Assembly (NCBI GenBank): GCA_963819075.1
Contig: CAWFUP010000008.1
Span: 1-64,000, forward strand
Origin: CAVQBJ01 sp963819075
GTDB lineage: Bacteria; Actinomycetota; Thermoleophilia; Solirubrobacterales; Solirubrobacteraceae
Reading direction: 5' to 3'
Length of the DNA stretch: 64,000 bases
Made by a program: the position numbers and the translations under genes. The notes beneath the pieces are model-generated. The model was not told the origin of the DNA and made no database searches. It saw only the letters and a program-made list of their open reading frames with translations. Each line of letters starts with the position of its first letter. Within the stretch, counting starts at the first letter, position 1. Shown piece by piece: positions 24,504 to 32,844 of this stretch.

Positions 24504-25787
24504 TCAGGACGTCGCCTGCTGCGGGAGCCGACAGAGCATCCGGTCGTCGGTGGTAAGCACGACGTTGGCCGGCGTCGGGGGCTCCGTCGACATGACCGTT
24601 TCCGGATCGGTGCGGCGCAGCAGCATCAGGCCGAGCGCCGGGAAGATGATCACGGACAACAGGCCGGCGGCGATCAGCCCGGCACCGGTCGCCTTCGTGA
24701 TGATGTTCAGCTGCAGGCCGATGGCCACGGCGGCGACGATGAAGGGCAGCGAGGTGGACTGCAGGATCCCGGCGATGACCGCCTTCGTGGTCCCGATCCG
24801 GCGGCGGTAGACGACCGCCGGGAGGCCGCGCGCGAGCAGGAGCGCGAGCAGGAAGAGCGGCACGCGGGCGACGGTCGAGGCGCTGGCGAACAGCGCGTTC
24901 AGATCGAAGCTCAGCCCGCTGGAAACGAAGAACACGGGGATGAAGATTCCGAAGCCGGCGGCCTCCAGCTTGAGCCGAAACTGCGGATGGGTCATCGCCC
25001 GGTCATCGTCGACGACCGACAGCAGCGCCCCGGCGGCGAACGCGCCGAGGATCGCCGCCAGGCCGACCTTCGTCGCCAGCGCGACGAAGCCGATGAGCAG
25101 CACGAAGGCGCCGCGCACACGAATCTGCGCGGTGGTGTCCTGAAGGCGCAGCAGCACGCCGCGCAGCCCCGGCGAGCGCTCCGCGCCGGAGATGGCCAGT
25201 CCGATGACGGCCACGAGCAGCGCGAACAGGCCGAGCAGGACCACCTTGCCGGCCACGTCGGTGGAACCCTTCCCGGAGAAGAAGATCGACAGGAGCACAA
25301 TCGTGCCGAGGTCGGCGATCGACGCCGCGGCGATGACCAGCTGCCCGAAGTCCGAGGCGATGTTGTTGGAGTCCTTGAGCACAGGCACGATGACGCCGAG
25401 CGACGTCGACGTGAGGACGATGGCCAGGAACAGCGGTGACTTGACGAACCCTCCAGCTGTCAGCAGCAGGCCGAGCACGATGGCGATCACGAACGAGAGC
25501 GCAAAGCCGCGGATCGTCAGGCGCAGGATCGGCCCGCGCAGTCGGTGGACGTCGACCTCCAGGCCGGCGAGGAACAGCAGGAACGACAGGCCGATGAGCG
25601 ACAGGATCGAGATCGGCGCATCGACGGTGACCCAGCCGAGCCCGGACGGCCCCACGACGATGCCCGCGATGATCTCCAACACGACGACCGGGAGACGAAT
25701 CCTCGGAGCGAAGCCGAGCGCCAGCGGCGCCGCAAACGCGATCGCCACGACGATGAGCAGATTGATGTAGTCGATCACGGACGGCAA
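24504..25787 (-). CDS. Monovalent cation:proton antiporter (CPA2/KefB-like membrane domain)
   Basis: The 427-residue protein consists of about 12 hydrophobic helices with the CPA2 signature (LPVVVLEIIAGIVVGPSGLG, LSLIGLSFLLFLAGLEVD, VIVPVLKDSN). It ends soon after the membrane part (about residue 395) with a short tail and lacks a TrkA-N regulatory domain. Such transporters exchange H+ for Na+ or K+. It lies 58 bp downstream of the GMC oxidoreductase operon in the same direction and may be co-transcribed for pH or ion balance. The ion is not predictable. Confidence 0.88.
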   Translation of the reverse strand: MPSVIDYINLLIVVAIAFAAPLALGFAPRIRLPVVVLEIIAGIVVGPSGLGWVTVDAPISILSLIGLSFLLFLAGLEVDVHRLRGPILRLTIRGFALSFVIAIVLGLLLTAGGFVKSPLFLAIVLTSTSLGVIVPVLKDSNNIASDFGQLVIAAASIADLGTIVLLSIFFSGKGSTDVAGKVVLLGLFALLVAVIGLAISGAERSPGLRGVLLRLQDTTAQIRVRGAFVLLIGFVALATKVGLAAILGAFAAGALLSVVDDDRAMTHPQFRLKLEAAGFGIFIPVFFVSSGLSFDLNALFASASTVARVPLFLLALLLARGLPAVVYRRRIGTTKAVIAGILQSTSLPFIVAAVAIGLQLNIITKATGAGLIAAGLLSVIIFPALGLMLLRRTDPETVMSTEPPTPANVVLTTDDRMLCRLPQQATS

Positions 25788-25845
25788 CCAGTCTCCAAAC
25801 GGCGCCGAGCGTTACCGATTGATCCGTCGCCGGAGGCCCACGCCG

Positions 25846-26301
25846 TCAGCGCCGCCGAAGCCGCTCGTAGGCGATTCCGGTCGCCGTCGCGTAGACGGCG
25901 TGGTGCCACGCATCGATGGCGATCTCGCGGGCGCCCCACAGCGTCAGGGGCGGAGCGACGTCGAGCGCCGGGAGCATGACCTGCTCGTTGCCCCACACCG
26001 CGGCGGCGTGCGCCAGCGTGGCCAGTCGCGGCGACAGTCCGGCGTCGTGCAGCAGCGCACGCACGATCCCCCAACCCGTCCCATAGCTCCAGTGCGAGAG
26101 CACGCCGAAACGGGCCTTCGCCCGCTCGTCGGCAAAGGCGCCGATGCCGAGCACCTTGGCCGTCGCGTCGGCCGGCGCCGAGCTGGCGGCGCGGTGGCGC
26201 AGGTGCTGCTCGATCGTGCTGGACACGGTCATCGCCGCGGTCCCGATGAAGCCGGCCACCAGGCCCTCGCCGACCGTCTCGCTGACGCGCGGAGTCCGCA
26301 T
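25846..26301 (-). CDS. Small membrane-associated protein coupled to the GMC oxidoreductase
   Basis: The 151-residue protein has two or three hydrophobic stretches (GLVAGFIGTAAMTVSS, LATLAHAAAVWGNEQVMLPA, HHAVYATATGIAYERL). No catalytic motif is recognisable. Its ATG overlaps the TGA of the GMC gene by one base, a strong sign of coupled expression. It could help anchor the oxidoreductase or be a partner in electron transfer, but no function can be assigned. It resembles DUF1440-type membrane proteins only loosely. Confidence 0.7.
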   Translation of the reverse strand: MRTPRVSETVGEGLVAGFIGTAAMTVSSTIEQHLRHRAASSAPADATAKVLGIGAFADERAKARFGVLSHWSYGTGWGIVRALLHDAGLSPRLATLAHAAAVWGNEQVMLPALDVAPPLTLWGAREIAIDAWHHAVYATATGIAYERLRRR

Positions 26302-27890
26302 CACGCCGCGGCCGCCGGCTCGGGGTGCCCGACCCGGGCGCCGAGGCGCTCGAGCAGATGGTCGCCGACGCGCAGCGCGTTCGCGATCGCGGTGAGCGCG
26401 GGGTTCACGGCGCTGCTGGACGGGAAGAAGCTCGTGTCGACGACGTACAGGTTGTCGATGTCGTGAGCGCGGCAGTTCAGGTCGAGCGCCGAGCTGCGCG
26501 GGTCGGAGCCGAAGCGCACTGTGCCGCACTGGTGCGCGACGCCAGCGATCGGGATGCGCTGGTCGCGCAGAAGCCGGTGCGGGATGAGGCGCTCGTGGCA
26601 GCCCAGCGGTACGAGCAGGCCCTTCAGCTTGGCGATCAGGCGTCGATGGCTCTCGAGGTTGCGATCGGTGTAGGCCAGGCGAATGGCGCCGGCGCGGTCG
26701 ACGGTCACCCGGTTGTCGGGGTCGGGGAGGTCCTCGGTGGTGAGCCAGAAGTCGAGCGCGTGACGAGCCATGTATTCGAGCGCCGGGCCCGGCGCGTACC
26801 AGGGCGCGCCGGCTCGCAGGATCCCGGAGTCCGTCTTGCCGAGCATCTGGATGTGGCCGAGGGGATAGTCGAAGTCCTCGGCGCCGAAGTAGTAGTCGTT
26901 GACCCCGAGCGTCTTCTGAAAGCGCGTGGGGTTCGGCGCCTTGGACACGGCGATAACGGCCGAGTTGATGTGCGCCATGTAGTGGCGCCCGACGACGCCC
27001 GACGCGTTGGCCAGGCCGTCCGGATGGCGCTCGCTGACCGAGCGCAGCAGCAGCGCGGCCGAGTTCACGGCGCCGCAGGACACGACGATCAGATCGGCCG
27101 TGTACGTCTCCTGCGCACCGCGGCGCTCGACGAGCACGCCGGTGGCCGCGCGGCCCGGCGCGTCGGTCAGCACGCGCGTCGCCTTGGCGTGCGTGAGCAG
27201 GGTGACGTTCTCCTGGCGCAGCGCCGGGCGGACACAACGCACGTGTGCGTCGGCCTTGCCGTCAGCGAGGCAGGGAAAGCCGTCGAAGCGGTCGCAGCGC
27301 ACGCAGCGCCCCCCCTCGGGGTCGCCCTCATCGAGGTCGACGCCGACCGGCAGGTGAAACGGACGGTGCCCCGTACGCTCCAGGTCCCGGGCGAGCTGCT
27401 CGATGCGGGGCTCGTGGCTCACCGCCGGATACGGGAACGGCCCGGACGCCGGCGGCTCGATCGGGTCCTCGCCCCGCTCGCCGTGCACGACGTACAGGCG
27501 CTCGGCCTCCGCGTAGTAGGGCTCCAGATCGGTATAGGAGAGCGGCCACGCCGGGGAGATGCCGCCGTGGTGGCGGACCTCGCCAAAGTCGCGCTCGCGC
27601 AGGCGGAACAGGATCGCGCCGTAGAACTTCGTGTTGCCGCCGACGAAGTACTGCTGGTGGGGCGTGAAGGCCTCGCCGTCCTTGTCGAGCCACTGCTCCC
27701 CGCTCAGGTAGCGCTCGCGCCCGAAGACCTCGTCACTGTCCCAGTTCTCGGGCTCGCGGGGCAGGTAGCCACCACGCTCGAGGATGAGCATGCGCTTGCC
27801 CGACTGCGCGAGCCGGTACGCGAGCGTGCCGCCTCCGGCCCCGCTGCCGACGATGATGACGTCGTAGTGCTCGGTGCTCGTCGCGCTCAC
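26301..27890 (-). CDS. GMC family FAD-dependent oxidoreductase
   Basis: The 529-residue flavoprotein starts (GTG) with DVIIVGSGAGGGTLAYRLAQ and ILERGGYLPREPENWDS, the FAD-binding motifs. Its C-terminal GMC domain has GVAHQCGTVRFGSDP (catalytic His) and NLYVVDTSFFPSSSAVNPAL (Asn/FAD end motif). A Cys-rich loop (RCVRCDRFDGFPCLAD) around residue 200 suggests an Fe-S or metal site as in some gluconate and cyclitol dehydrogenases. GMC enzymes oxidise alcohols or sugars. The gene lies 3 bp after the cyclase-family gene. The loop makes a quinone- or cytochrome-linked dehydrogenase more likely than an oxidase. Confidence 0.9.
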   Translation of the reverse strand: MSATSTEHYDVIIVGSGAGGGTLAYRLAQSGKRMLILERGGYLPREPENWDSDEVFGRERYLSGEQWLDKDGEAFTPHQQYFVGGNTKFYGAILFRLRERDFGEVRHHGGISPAWPLSYTDLEPYYAEAERLYVVHGERGEDPIEPPASGPFPYPAVSHEPRIEQLARDLERTGHRPFHLPVGVDLDEGDPEGGRCVRCDRFDGFPCLADGKADAHVRCVRPALRQENVTLLTHAKATRVLTDAPGRAATGVLVERRGAQETYTADLIVVSCGAVNSAALLLRSVSERHPDGLANASGVVGRHYMAHINSAVIAVSKAPNPTRFQKTLGVNDYYFGAEDFDYPLGHIQMLGKTDSGILRAGAPWYAPGPALEYMARHALDFWLTTEDLPDPDNRVTVDRAGAIRLAYTDRNLESHRRLIAKLKGLLVPLGCHERLIPHRLLRDQRIPIAGVAHQCGTVRFGSDPRSSALDLNCRAHDIDNLYVVDTSFFPSSSAVNPALTAIANALRVGDHLLERLGARVGHPEPAAAA

Positions 27891-27893
27891 CCC

Positions 27894-28832
27894 TCACACG
27901 AGCGCGATCGGAGAGGTCCACGCGCCGCTGGCGCCCCGCAGGCGCGGATGCGTGACGATCAGCGCGAAACGGCTGACGCCATCCGCGGCCAGTGCCGCCG
28001 TGTCCAGGTTCTCCACGACGAACACGCCGTGTTGGGCGTTGAGGGTCTGCGGCACGACGAACGGTCGGTCCGGATCCTCGGGCGGGAACGGCCCATAGCT
28101 CCAAGTGTCACATCCCGTGAGCGCAACGCCGCGCTCGGCCAGCCACTGGGCGAGCGCGAGTCCCGGACCGGGCTCGCCATCGAGGTACTCCGGCGGCGCC
28201 GACCAGCGCTCGCCCCAGCCGGTGTGAAACAGGACCGCGTCGCCCGGCGCGGGCTGAGCGCCGTCCAGGGCCGCCTCCACGTCGGCGAGGTTGATGACGT
28301 CGCCGCGCCCGAGCGCGCCAGTACCGCGGACGGCGGGCACGTCGATGAGCCAGCCGCACGTGACGACCTGCGGAATCGTCTCGGCCCCGAGGCGATTCAC
28401 CCCCCAGGTCTCGGCCAGCTCGGCCATGGTCCACCCGTTGTAGACGCGCTCGCCGACCTGCAGGTGAGCGAGCGAATCGACGTGGGTGCCGAGCTGCATC
28501 GTGGTCGCGATCGTCTCGGTGACCCAGTTGACCTTGTTCACGCCGAGGCCGTCCGGCTCGCTCCCCTGCGATCGGTCGTTAATGTGGTGGGCGGTGGTCA
28601 CCAGAGTCTGGTGAAACGAGCGCCCCGGAAACACGGGTACGTGCTCGTCGAGGATGCGTCCGAGGTCGTACAGCGTCCCGTCCCGCACGAGCGCCAGGGC
28701 CTCGCGTCGCTTCGCGTCGGTGACGTGGTTGAGCATGCCGATCTGGTCGTCGGCGCCGAACCGCGACGGCCACCAGCGCTCGCCTCCCGCCGTCCCGTTC
28801 TCCGGCTCGGGCGGACCGAGGGGCGTGCTCAT
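27894..28832 (-). CDS. Cyclase family protein (kynurenine-formamidase-like metal hydrolase)
   Basis: The 312-residue protein carries the family metal motif GTHVDSLAH near residue 120. Other conserved segments are AVLFHTGWGERW, GCDTWSYGPFPPEDP and NLDTAALAADGVSRFALIV. The family hydrolyses formyl-kynurenine, isatin or other ring or ester substrates with Mn2+/Zn2+. ATG 28832 overlaps the SDR stop (ATGA). Its place between an SDR and a GMC oxidoreductase suggests hydrolysis of an oxidised cyclic intermediate. The substrate is unknown. Confidence 0.88.
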   Translation of the reverse strand: MSTPLGPPEPENGTAGGERWWPSRFGADDQIGMLNHVTDAKRREALALVRDGTLYDLGRILDEHVPVFPGRSFHQTLVTTAHHINDRSQGSEPDGLGVNKVNWVTETIATTMQLGTHVDSLAHLQVGERVYNGWTMAELAETWGVNRLGAETIPQVVTCGWLIDVPAVRGTGALGRGDVINLADVEAALDGAQPAPGDAVLFHTGWGERWSAPPEYLDGEPGPGLALAQWLAERGVALTGCDTWSYGPFPPEDPDRPFVVPQTLNAQHGVFVVENLDTAALAADGVSRFALIVTHPRLRGASGAWTSPIALV

Positions 28833-29677
28833 TCCGAGGACCACGGATCGCGAAAGCTCGGGAACAGGGTGAGGCCGCCGTCCACGAAGATCGTCTGGCC
28901 CGTGATGTACGCGGCGTCATCGCTGGCGAGGAAGCAGGCGACGCCTCCCATCTCGTCCGCCGTCCCCGCGCGCCGCATCGGAATGTGGCTCTCGACCTGC
29001 TCGCGTTTGACCGGGTCGTCGATCCAGGCCCGGTTGATCGGCGTGACCGTCGCGCCCGGGCCGATTGCGTTCACCCGGATGCCGCGGGCGGCGTACTCGA
29101 GCGCGAGCGTGCGCGTGAGGTTCTGCATCCCGCCCTTGCTGACCGAGTAGCCGAGGTAGTCGGGCTTGGGAATGAGCTGGTGCACGCTCGACACGTTGAT
29201 CACCACGCCCGGCTTGCCCGCCTGCAGCCAGTGCCGGATCGCCTCGCGCGCACACAGGAAGGCGCCGCGCAGGTTGACGGCCAGCACCCGGTCGAAGTCG
29301 GCGCTGGACAGCTCGTCGCTATGCCGCGAGATCTGGATCCCCGCGTTGTTGATGAGCACGTCGAGGCCACCGAGGCCGTCGACCGCGGAGGCGACCATCG
29401 CCACGACGTCGTCCTCGTCGGACACGTCGCCCCCGACGAGCACGTCGCGCACCCCTGCCTCGGCAACGCGCCGCGAGCAGGCTTGCACCTGTTCCTCGGT
29501 GTCGGTCGCCTCGCCGGCCTCGCGCAGGTAGTTGATGGCGACGTTGGCGCCGCACTCGGCGAAGCGCACGGCGATCGCCTGACCGATGCCCGAGGTCCCG
29601 CCGGTCACGAGAACGTTCTTGTCGCGCAGTCCGGTCGCGTATCGGGCGGGCGCCCCGCCTTCCTCGATCTGGGCCAT
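28829..29677 (-). CDS. Short-chain dehydrogenase/reductase
   Basis: The 282-residue classical SDR has the cofactor motif LVTGGTSGIGQAIAVRFAEC near residue 25, the NNAG motif (VLINNAGIQ), the catalytic Ser in VINVSSVHQL, and YSVSK with catalytic Tyr and Lys. The C-terminal ITGQTIFVDGGLT motif is typical of glucose-1-dehydrogenase-like enzymes. ATG 29677 has GAAGGAGAG upstream. It is the first gene of the leftward operon (SDR, cyclase, GMC, membrane protein) and is divergent from the Rieske-TPP gene. Confidence 0.92.
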   Translation of the reverse strand: MAQIEEGGAPARYATGLRDKNVLVTGGTSGIGQAIAVRFAECGANVAINYLREAGEATDTEEQVQACSRRVAEAGVRDVLVGGDVSDEDDVVAMVASAVDGLGGLDVLINNAGIQISRHSDELSSADFDRVLAVNLRGAFLCAREAIRHWLQAGKPGVVINVSSVHQLIPKPDYLGYSVSKGGMQNLTRTLALEYAARGIRVNAIGPGATVTPINRAWIDDPVKREQVESHIPMRRAGTADEMGGVACFLASDDAAYITGQTIFVDGGLTLFPSFRDPWSSE

Positions 29678-29828
29678 CCAGCTCTCCTTCGTTGGTTGGT
29701 TGGACACCGCACCGGGCGGACGTGGCGGTGCCGCGGTCTCGCGGGGGCCGCCGAGCGTTACAAGGAGTCTGCGCGTGCCGGGCGAACGTAACGAGCGCCT
29801 CGCCGCCGAGACGACAGGCCGTGCGGAC

Positions 29829-31790
29829 ATGCCGGAGCCGACCACGCCCATGCCCTCCTCCCTGACCTGGCACCGCGTCGCGGCGCGCGACGAGTTGCCC
29901 GAGGGCCGCGTCCGGACGGTGAGCGCCGGTCACCACACGTTCGCGCTCACCCATTACGAGGGCCGCTATGGCGCGCTGTCCAATCGTTGCCCGCACCAGG
30001 GCGGGCCGCTTGGCGAGGGCTCGATCGAGAAGGGCATGCTGCGCTGTCCGTGGCACGGCTACGACTACTGCCCGCTCACCGGTGAGTCCCCATTCGGCGA
30101 CTCGGTGGCCACGTTCCCAGTGCAGGAGCGCGAGGACGGCATCTATATCGGAGTGGCGCCCGACCCGCCGCACGCCACCACGGTCAGCGACGTGATCGCG
30201 CAGACCCTCGTCAACTGGGGCGTGCGCCACGTGTTCGGGATGGTCGGGCACTCCAACCTCGGCCTGGCCGACGCGCTGCGCCGCCAGGAGGCCGCCGGCG
30301 CGCTCACCTACATCGGAATCCGCCACGAGGGCGCCGCCGCGTTCGCCGCCTCGGCCTACGGCAAGCTGACCGGGAGACCAGCCGCCTGCCTGACGATCGC
30401 CGGCCCCGGCGCGACGAACCTGCTCACCGGGCTGTGGGACGCCAAGGTCGACCGCTCGCCGGTGATCGCGCTCACCGGCCAGGTCGACACGCAGGTGCTC
30501 GGCCCGGGCGCCTTCCAAGAGGTCGACCTGCACGCCGCCTTCGGCTCGGTCGCCGCGTTCAGCCAGACCGTGCTGCCCACCAGCCGCCACGCCGAGCTGG
30601 CCACGCTGGCGGCCAAGAACGCCATACTGCGACGCGACGTCGCCCACCTGATCTTCCCCGACGAGGTGCAGACGCTGCCCGCCGGCGAGGAACAGCCGTC
30701 CGCACCGCAGGGCCGGATCGCTCCGCAGCAGATCGCCCCGCCCGCCGAGTCGCTGCGGGACGCCATCGAGCTGCTCGCCGGCGCGAAGCGGCCCGTCATC
30801 ATCATCGGCCACGGCGCCCGCTTCGACATGCCGGCGATCATCGCCCTGGCCGAGCACCTCGGCGCCCCAGTGATCACCACCTTCAAGGCCAAGGGCCAAA
30901 TCCCCGACGACCACCCGCTCGCCTGCGGCGTGCTCGGGCGCAGCGGCACCCCGATCGCCAGCTGGTTCATGAACGAAAGCGACGCCCTACTCGTCCTCGG
31001 AGCATCGTTCTCCAACCACACCGGCATCTACCCCGGCAAGCCGATCGTCCAGGTCGACTTCGACGCGCTCGCGCTCGGCAAGTTCCACCCCGTCACCGTG
31101 CCCGTGTGGGGCGAGATCTCCGTCACCGTGCAACTGCTCGCCACCGGCCTGCCAGCCGCCGGCTCCGAGCGCGAGGACCAGCGCCCCGAGCTCGCCGAGC
31201 GCTGGTCGATCTGGCGGGCCGAGAAGGCCAACCGCACCGAGGATGACCGCGGGAACGGAGTGAACTCGGCCGCCGTATTCGCGGCTCTGCAACGGCACGT
31301 TCCCGAGCGGGCGGTGATCGCGGTGGACGTCGGCAACAACGCGTATTCGTTCGGCCGCTACTTCGAATGCAAGAAGGACCAGACGGTCCTGATGTCCGGC
31401 TATCTGGGCTCGATCGGCTTCGGCTATCCGGCCGCCATCGGCGCATGGGCGGCCGCACCGGACCGGCCCATCTTCGCGGTGACCGGCGACGGCGGATTCG
31501 CGCAGTACATGGCCGAGATCCTGACCGCGGTCAAGCACGACATGAACATCACCCAGGTGCTGCTCAACAACGGCCAGCTCGGCAAGATCTCCAAGGAGCA
31601 GCGCGCCGGCGACTGGGACGTGTGGCAGACGTCATTGCACAACCCCAACTTCGCCGAGTACGCGAAAATCTCCGGCGCGTTCGGCGTGCACGTGGGAAGC
31701 ATCGCCGAGCTGGACGATGCCCTCGCGGCGGCGATCGCCCATGATGGCCCCGCGCTCGTCGAGATCATCACCGACCCCGACCTCGTTTAG
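29829..31790 (+). CDS. Rieske [2Fe-2S] domain fused to a thiamine-diphosphate enzyme (pyruvate oxidase/acetolactate synthase type)
   Basis: The 653-residue fusion starts with a Rieske ferredoxin domain (about residues 10-110). Its ligands are in CPHQGGPLG and CPWHGYDYCP (Cys-x-His...Cys-x2-His). A ThDP enzyme follows with a Pyr domain (Glu in GIRHEGAAAFAASAYGK), a central domain, and a PP domain with GDGGFAQYMAEILTAV and the ending LNN of the ThDP motif. The ThDP part resembles pyruvate:quinone oxidase (PoxB)-like proteins. The Rieske domain could pass electrons from a hydroxyethyl-type intermediate to a carrier. An alternative start is ATG 29850. The partner flavodoxin-like gene follows 24 bp downstream. 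Confidence 0.88.
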   Translation: MPEPTTPMPSSLTWHRVAARDELPEGRVRTVSAGHHTFALTHYEGRYGALSNRCPHQGGPLGEGSIEKGMLRCPWHGYDYCPLTGESPFGDSVATFPVQEREDGIYIGVAPDPPHATTVSDVIAQTLVNWGVRHVFGMVGHSNLGLADALRRQEAAGALTYIGIRHEGAAAFAASAYGKLTGRPAACLTIAGPGATNLLTGLWDAKVDRSPVIALTGQVDTQVLGPGAFQEVDLHAAFGSVAAFSQTVLPTSRHAELATLAAKNAILRRDVAHLIFPDEVQTLPAGEEQPSAPQGRIAPQQIAPPAESLRDAIELLAGAKRPVIIIGHGARFDMPAIIALAEHLGAPVITTFKAKGQIPDDHPLACGVLGRSGTPIASWFMNESDALLVLGASFSNHTGIYPGKPIVQVDFDALALGKFHPVTVPVWGEISVTVQLLATGLPAAGSEREDQRPELAERWSIWRAEKANRTEDDRGNGVNSAAVFAALQRHVPERAVIAVDVGNNAYSFGRYFECKKDQTVLMSGYLGSIGFGYPAAIGAWAAAPDRPIFAVTGDGGFAQYMAEILTAVKHDMNITQVLLNNGQLGKISKEQRAGDWDVWQTSLHNPNFAEYAKISGAFGVHVGSIAELDDALAAAIAHDGPALVEIITDPDLV

Positions 31791-31814
31791 CTCCTCGCGA
31801 GAGGACTCCCGCCG

Positions 31815-32566
31815 ATGCCGATCCCCGAATCGATCCAGGGCTTCATCGACGAGCGTGTCGAACACGCTCCCGTGCGCTACGACGACCTGCGCGTGGTCAT
31901 CTTCAACGGCACGACCAAGCGCTCGCCCGAGCCGAGCCACACCGATGGCCTGCTCGCGATCCCGCGCGGCATCTTCGCCGGCCTCGGCGTCCGCGTCGAC
32001 GAAGTGCGCACGGCCGACCGCGACATCCCCGCGGGCCTGTGGCCCGACATGACCGAGCACGGCTACGACGTCGACGCGTTCCCGGCGATCTATCGCGACT
32101 TGGTGGCGCCGGCCGACGTCATCATCATCGCCGGGCCAATCTGGCTCGGCGATCAGAGCTCGCTCACGCGCAAGATCATCGAGCGCCTGTACGCCTACTC
32201 CAGCGAGGTCAACGCCGCCGCACAGTGGGCCTACTGCGGCAAGGTCGGCGGGGTCGTGACGACCGGCAACGAGGACGGAGGCAAGCACGTCAGGTCCTCT
32301 ACGCCCTCCAGCACATCGGCCTGACGATCCCGCCCCAATCCGACGCCTACTGGGTCGGGGAGGGCGGCCCCGGTCCGTCCTACCTCGACGAGGACGGCGG
32401 CGGGCGGGGCAACGCTTGGACGACGCGCAACGCCGTCTTCATGGCGTGGAACGTCCTGCACCTCGCGCGGATGCTCAAGGACGCCGGGGGCATACCGGCC
32501 TGGGGCAACTCGACGCACAACTGGGACCTGTCGATGCCCGGGCATCCGAACCCCGAGTACCGCTAA
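31815..32566 (+). pseudogene. Flavodoxin-fold NAD(P)H/FMN reductase, frameshifted
   Basis: The first frame gives a flavodoxin-like N-terminus (LRVVIFNGTTKRSPEPSHTD with phosphate-binding turn) and ADVIIIAGPIWLGDQSSLTR, up to GNEDGGKHV near 32288. Homology then continues in another frame as QVLYALQHIGLTIPPQSDAY and WVGEGGPGPSYLDE to the stop at 32566. The shift lies at CACGTCAGGTCCTC (about 32286-32299) and is consistent with loss of one base or seven bases. The family reduces flavins or quinones. It would have been the electron partner of the Rieske-TPP enzyme. It ends 38 bp before attachment copy 3. Confidence 0.8.
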
Positions 32567-32604
32567 GCCGTCCTGGGCCGCAAGCCTCGCGCGGCGCCGT
32601 CTCG

Positions 32605-32648
32605 TTGCCATGCAGAAGGTTGAGGGTTCGAGTCCCTTCATCCGCTTC
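32605..32648 (+). repeat. Attachment site copy 3 (tRNA-Gly 3' end repeat)
   Basis: This 44-bp direct repeat of 9840-9883 has a single mismatch (GGTTGAGG versus GGTCGAGG). It lacks the 5' tRNA half. It marks the border between elements 2 and 3. Confidence 0.87.
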
Positions 32649-32651
32649 ACA

Positions 32652-32679
32652 GGAAAGGCCCGCAAAAGCGGGCCTTTCC
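32652..32679 (+). terminator. Hairpin terminator downstream of attachment copy 3
   Basis: GGAAAGGCCCGC pairs with GCGGGCCTTTCC around an AAAA loop. It closely resembles the hairpin after copy 2, indicating common origin of the element ends. Confidence 0.75.
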
Positions 32680-32727
32680 GCCTTTCCTGTTGGTCCAGAT
32701 GCCGGACAACAGCCGTTGGAGGGCCAC

Positions 32728-32750
32728 GTATACCAACCGCGTCTACCAAC
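32728..32750 (+). repeat. Paired TACCAAC repeats right of attachment copy 3
   Basis: GTATACCAAC (32728-32737) and GTCTACCAAC (32741-32750) are direct repeats 13 bp apart, at the same relative place and spacing as the pair after copy 2 (15012-15033). They are possible arm-type recombinase sites. Confidence 0.35.
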
Positions 32751-32844
32751 CCACGGGGTCAGAAAGCGCCGGGCGGCGGGCTTGCGCTGACCCCTCTCGA
32801 CCTTGCTGTCGGCGACGAGCTATTGGCGAGATTCGAGACCGGGG

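Noticed and set aside
26325..29150. A 941-codon plus-strand frame opposite the GMC, cyclase and SDR genes
   Set aside because: It is a GC-bias shadow. The minus-strand genes have clear cofactor and catalytic motifs and overlapping starts and stops, while the plus frame has none.
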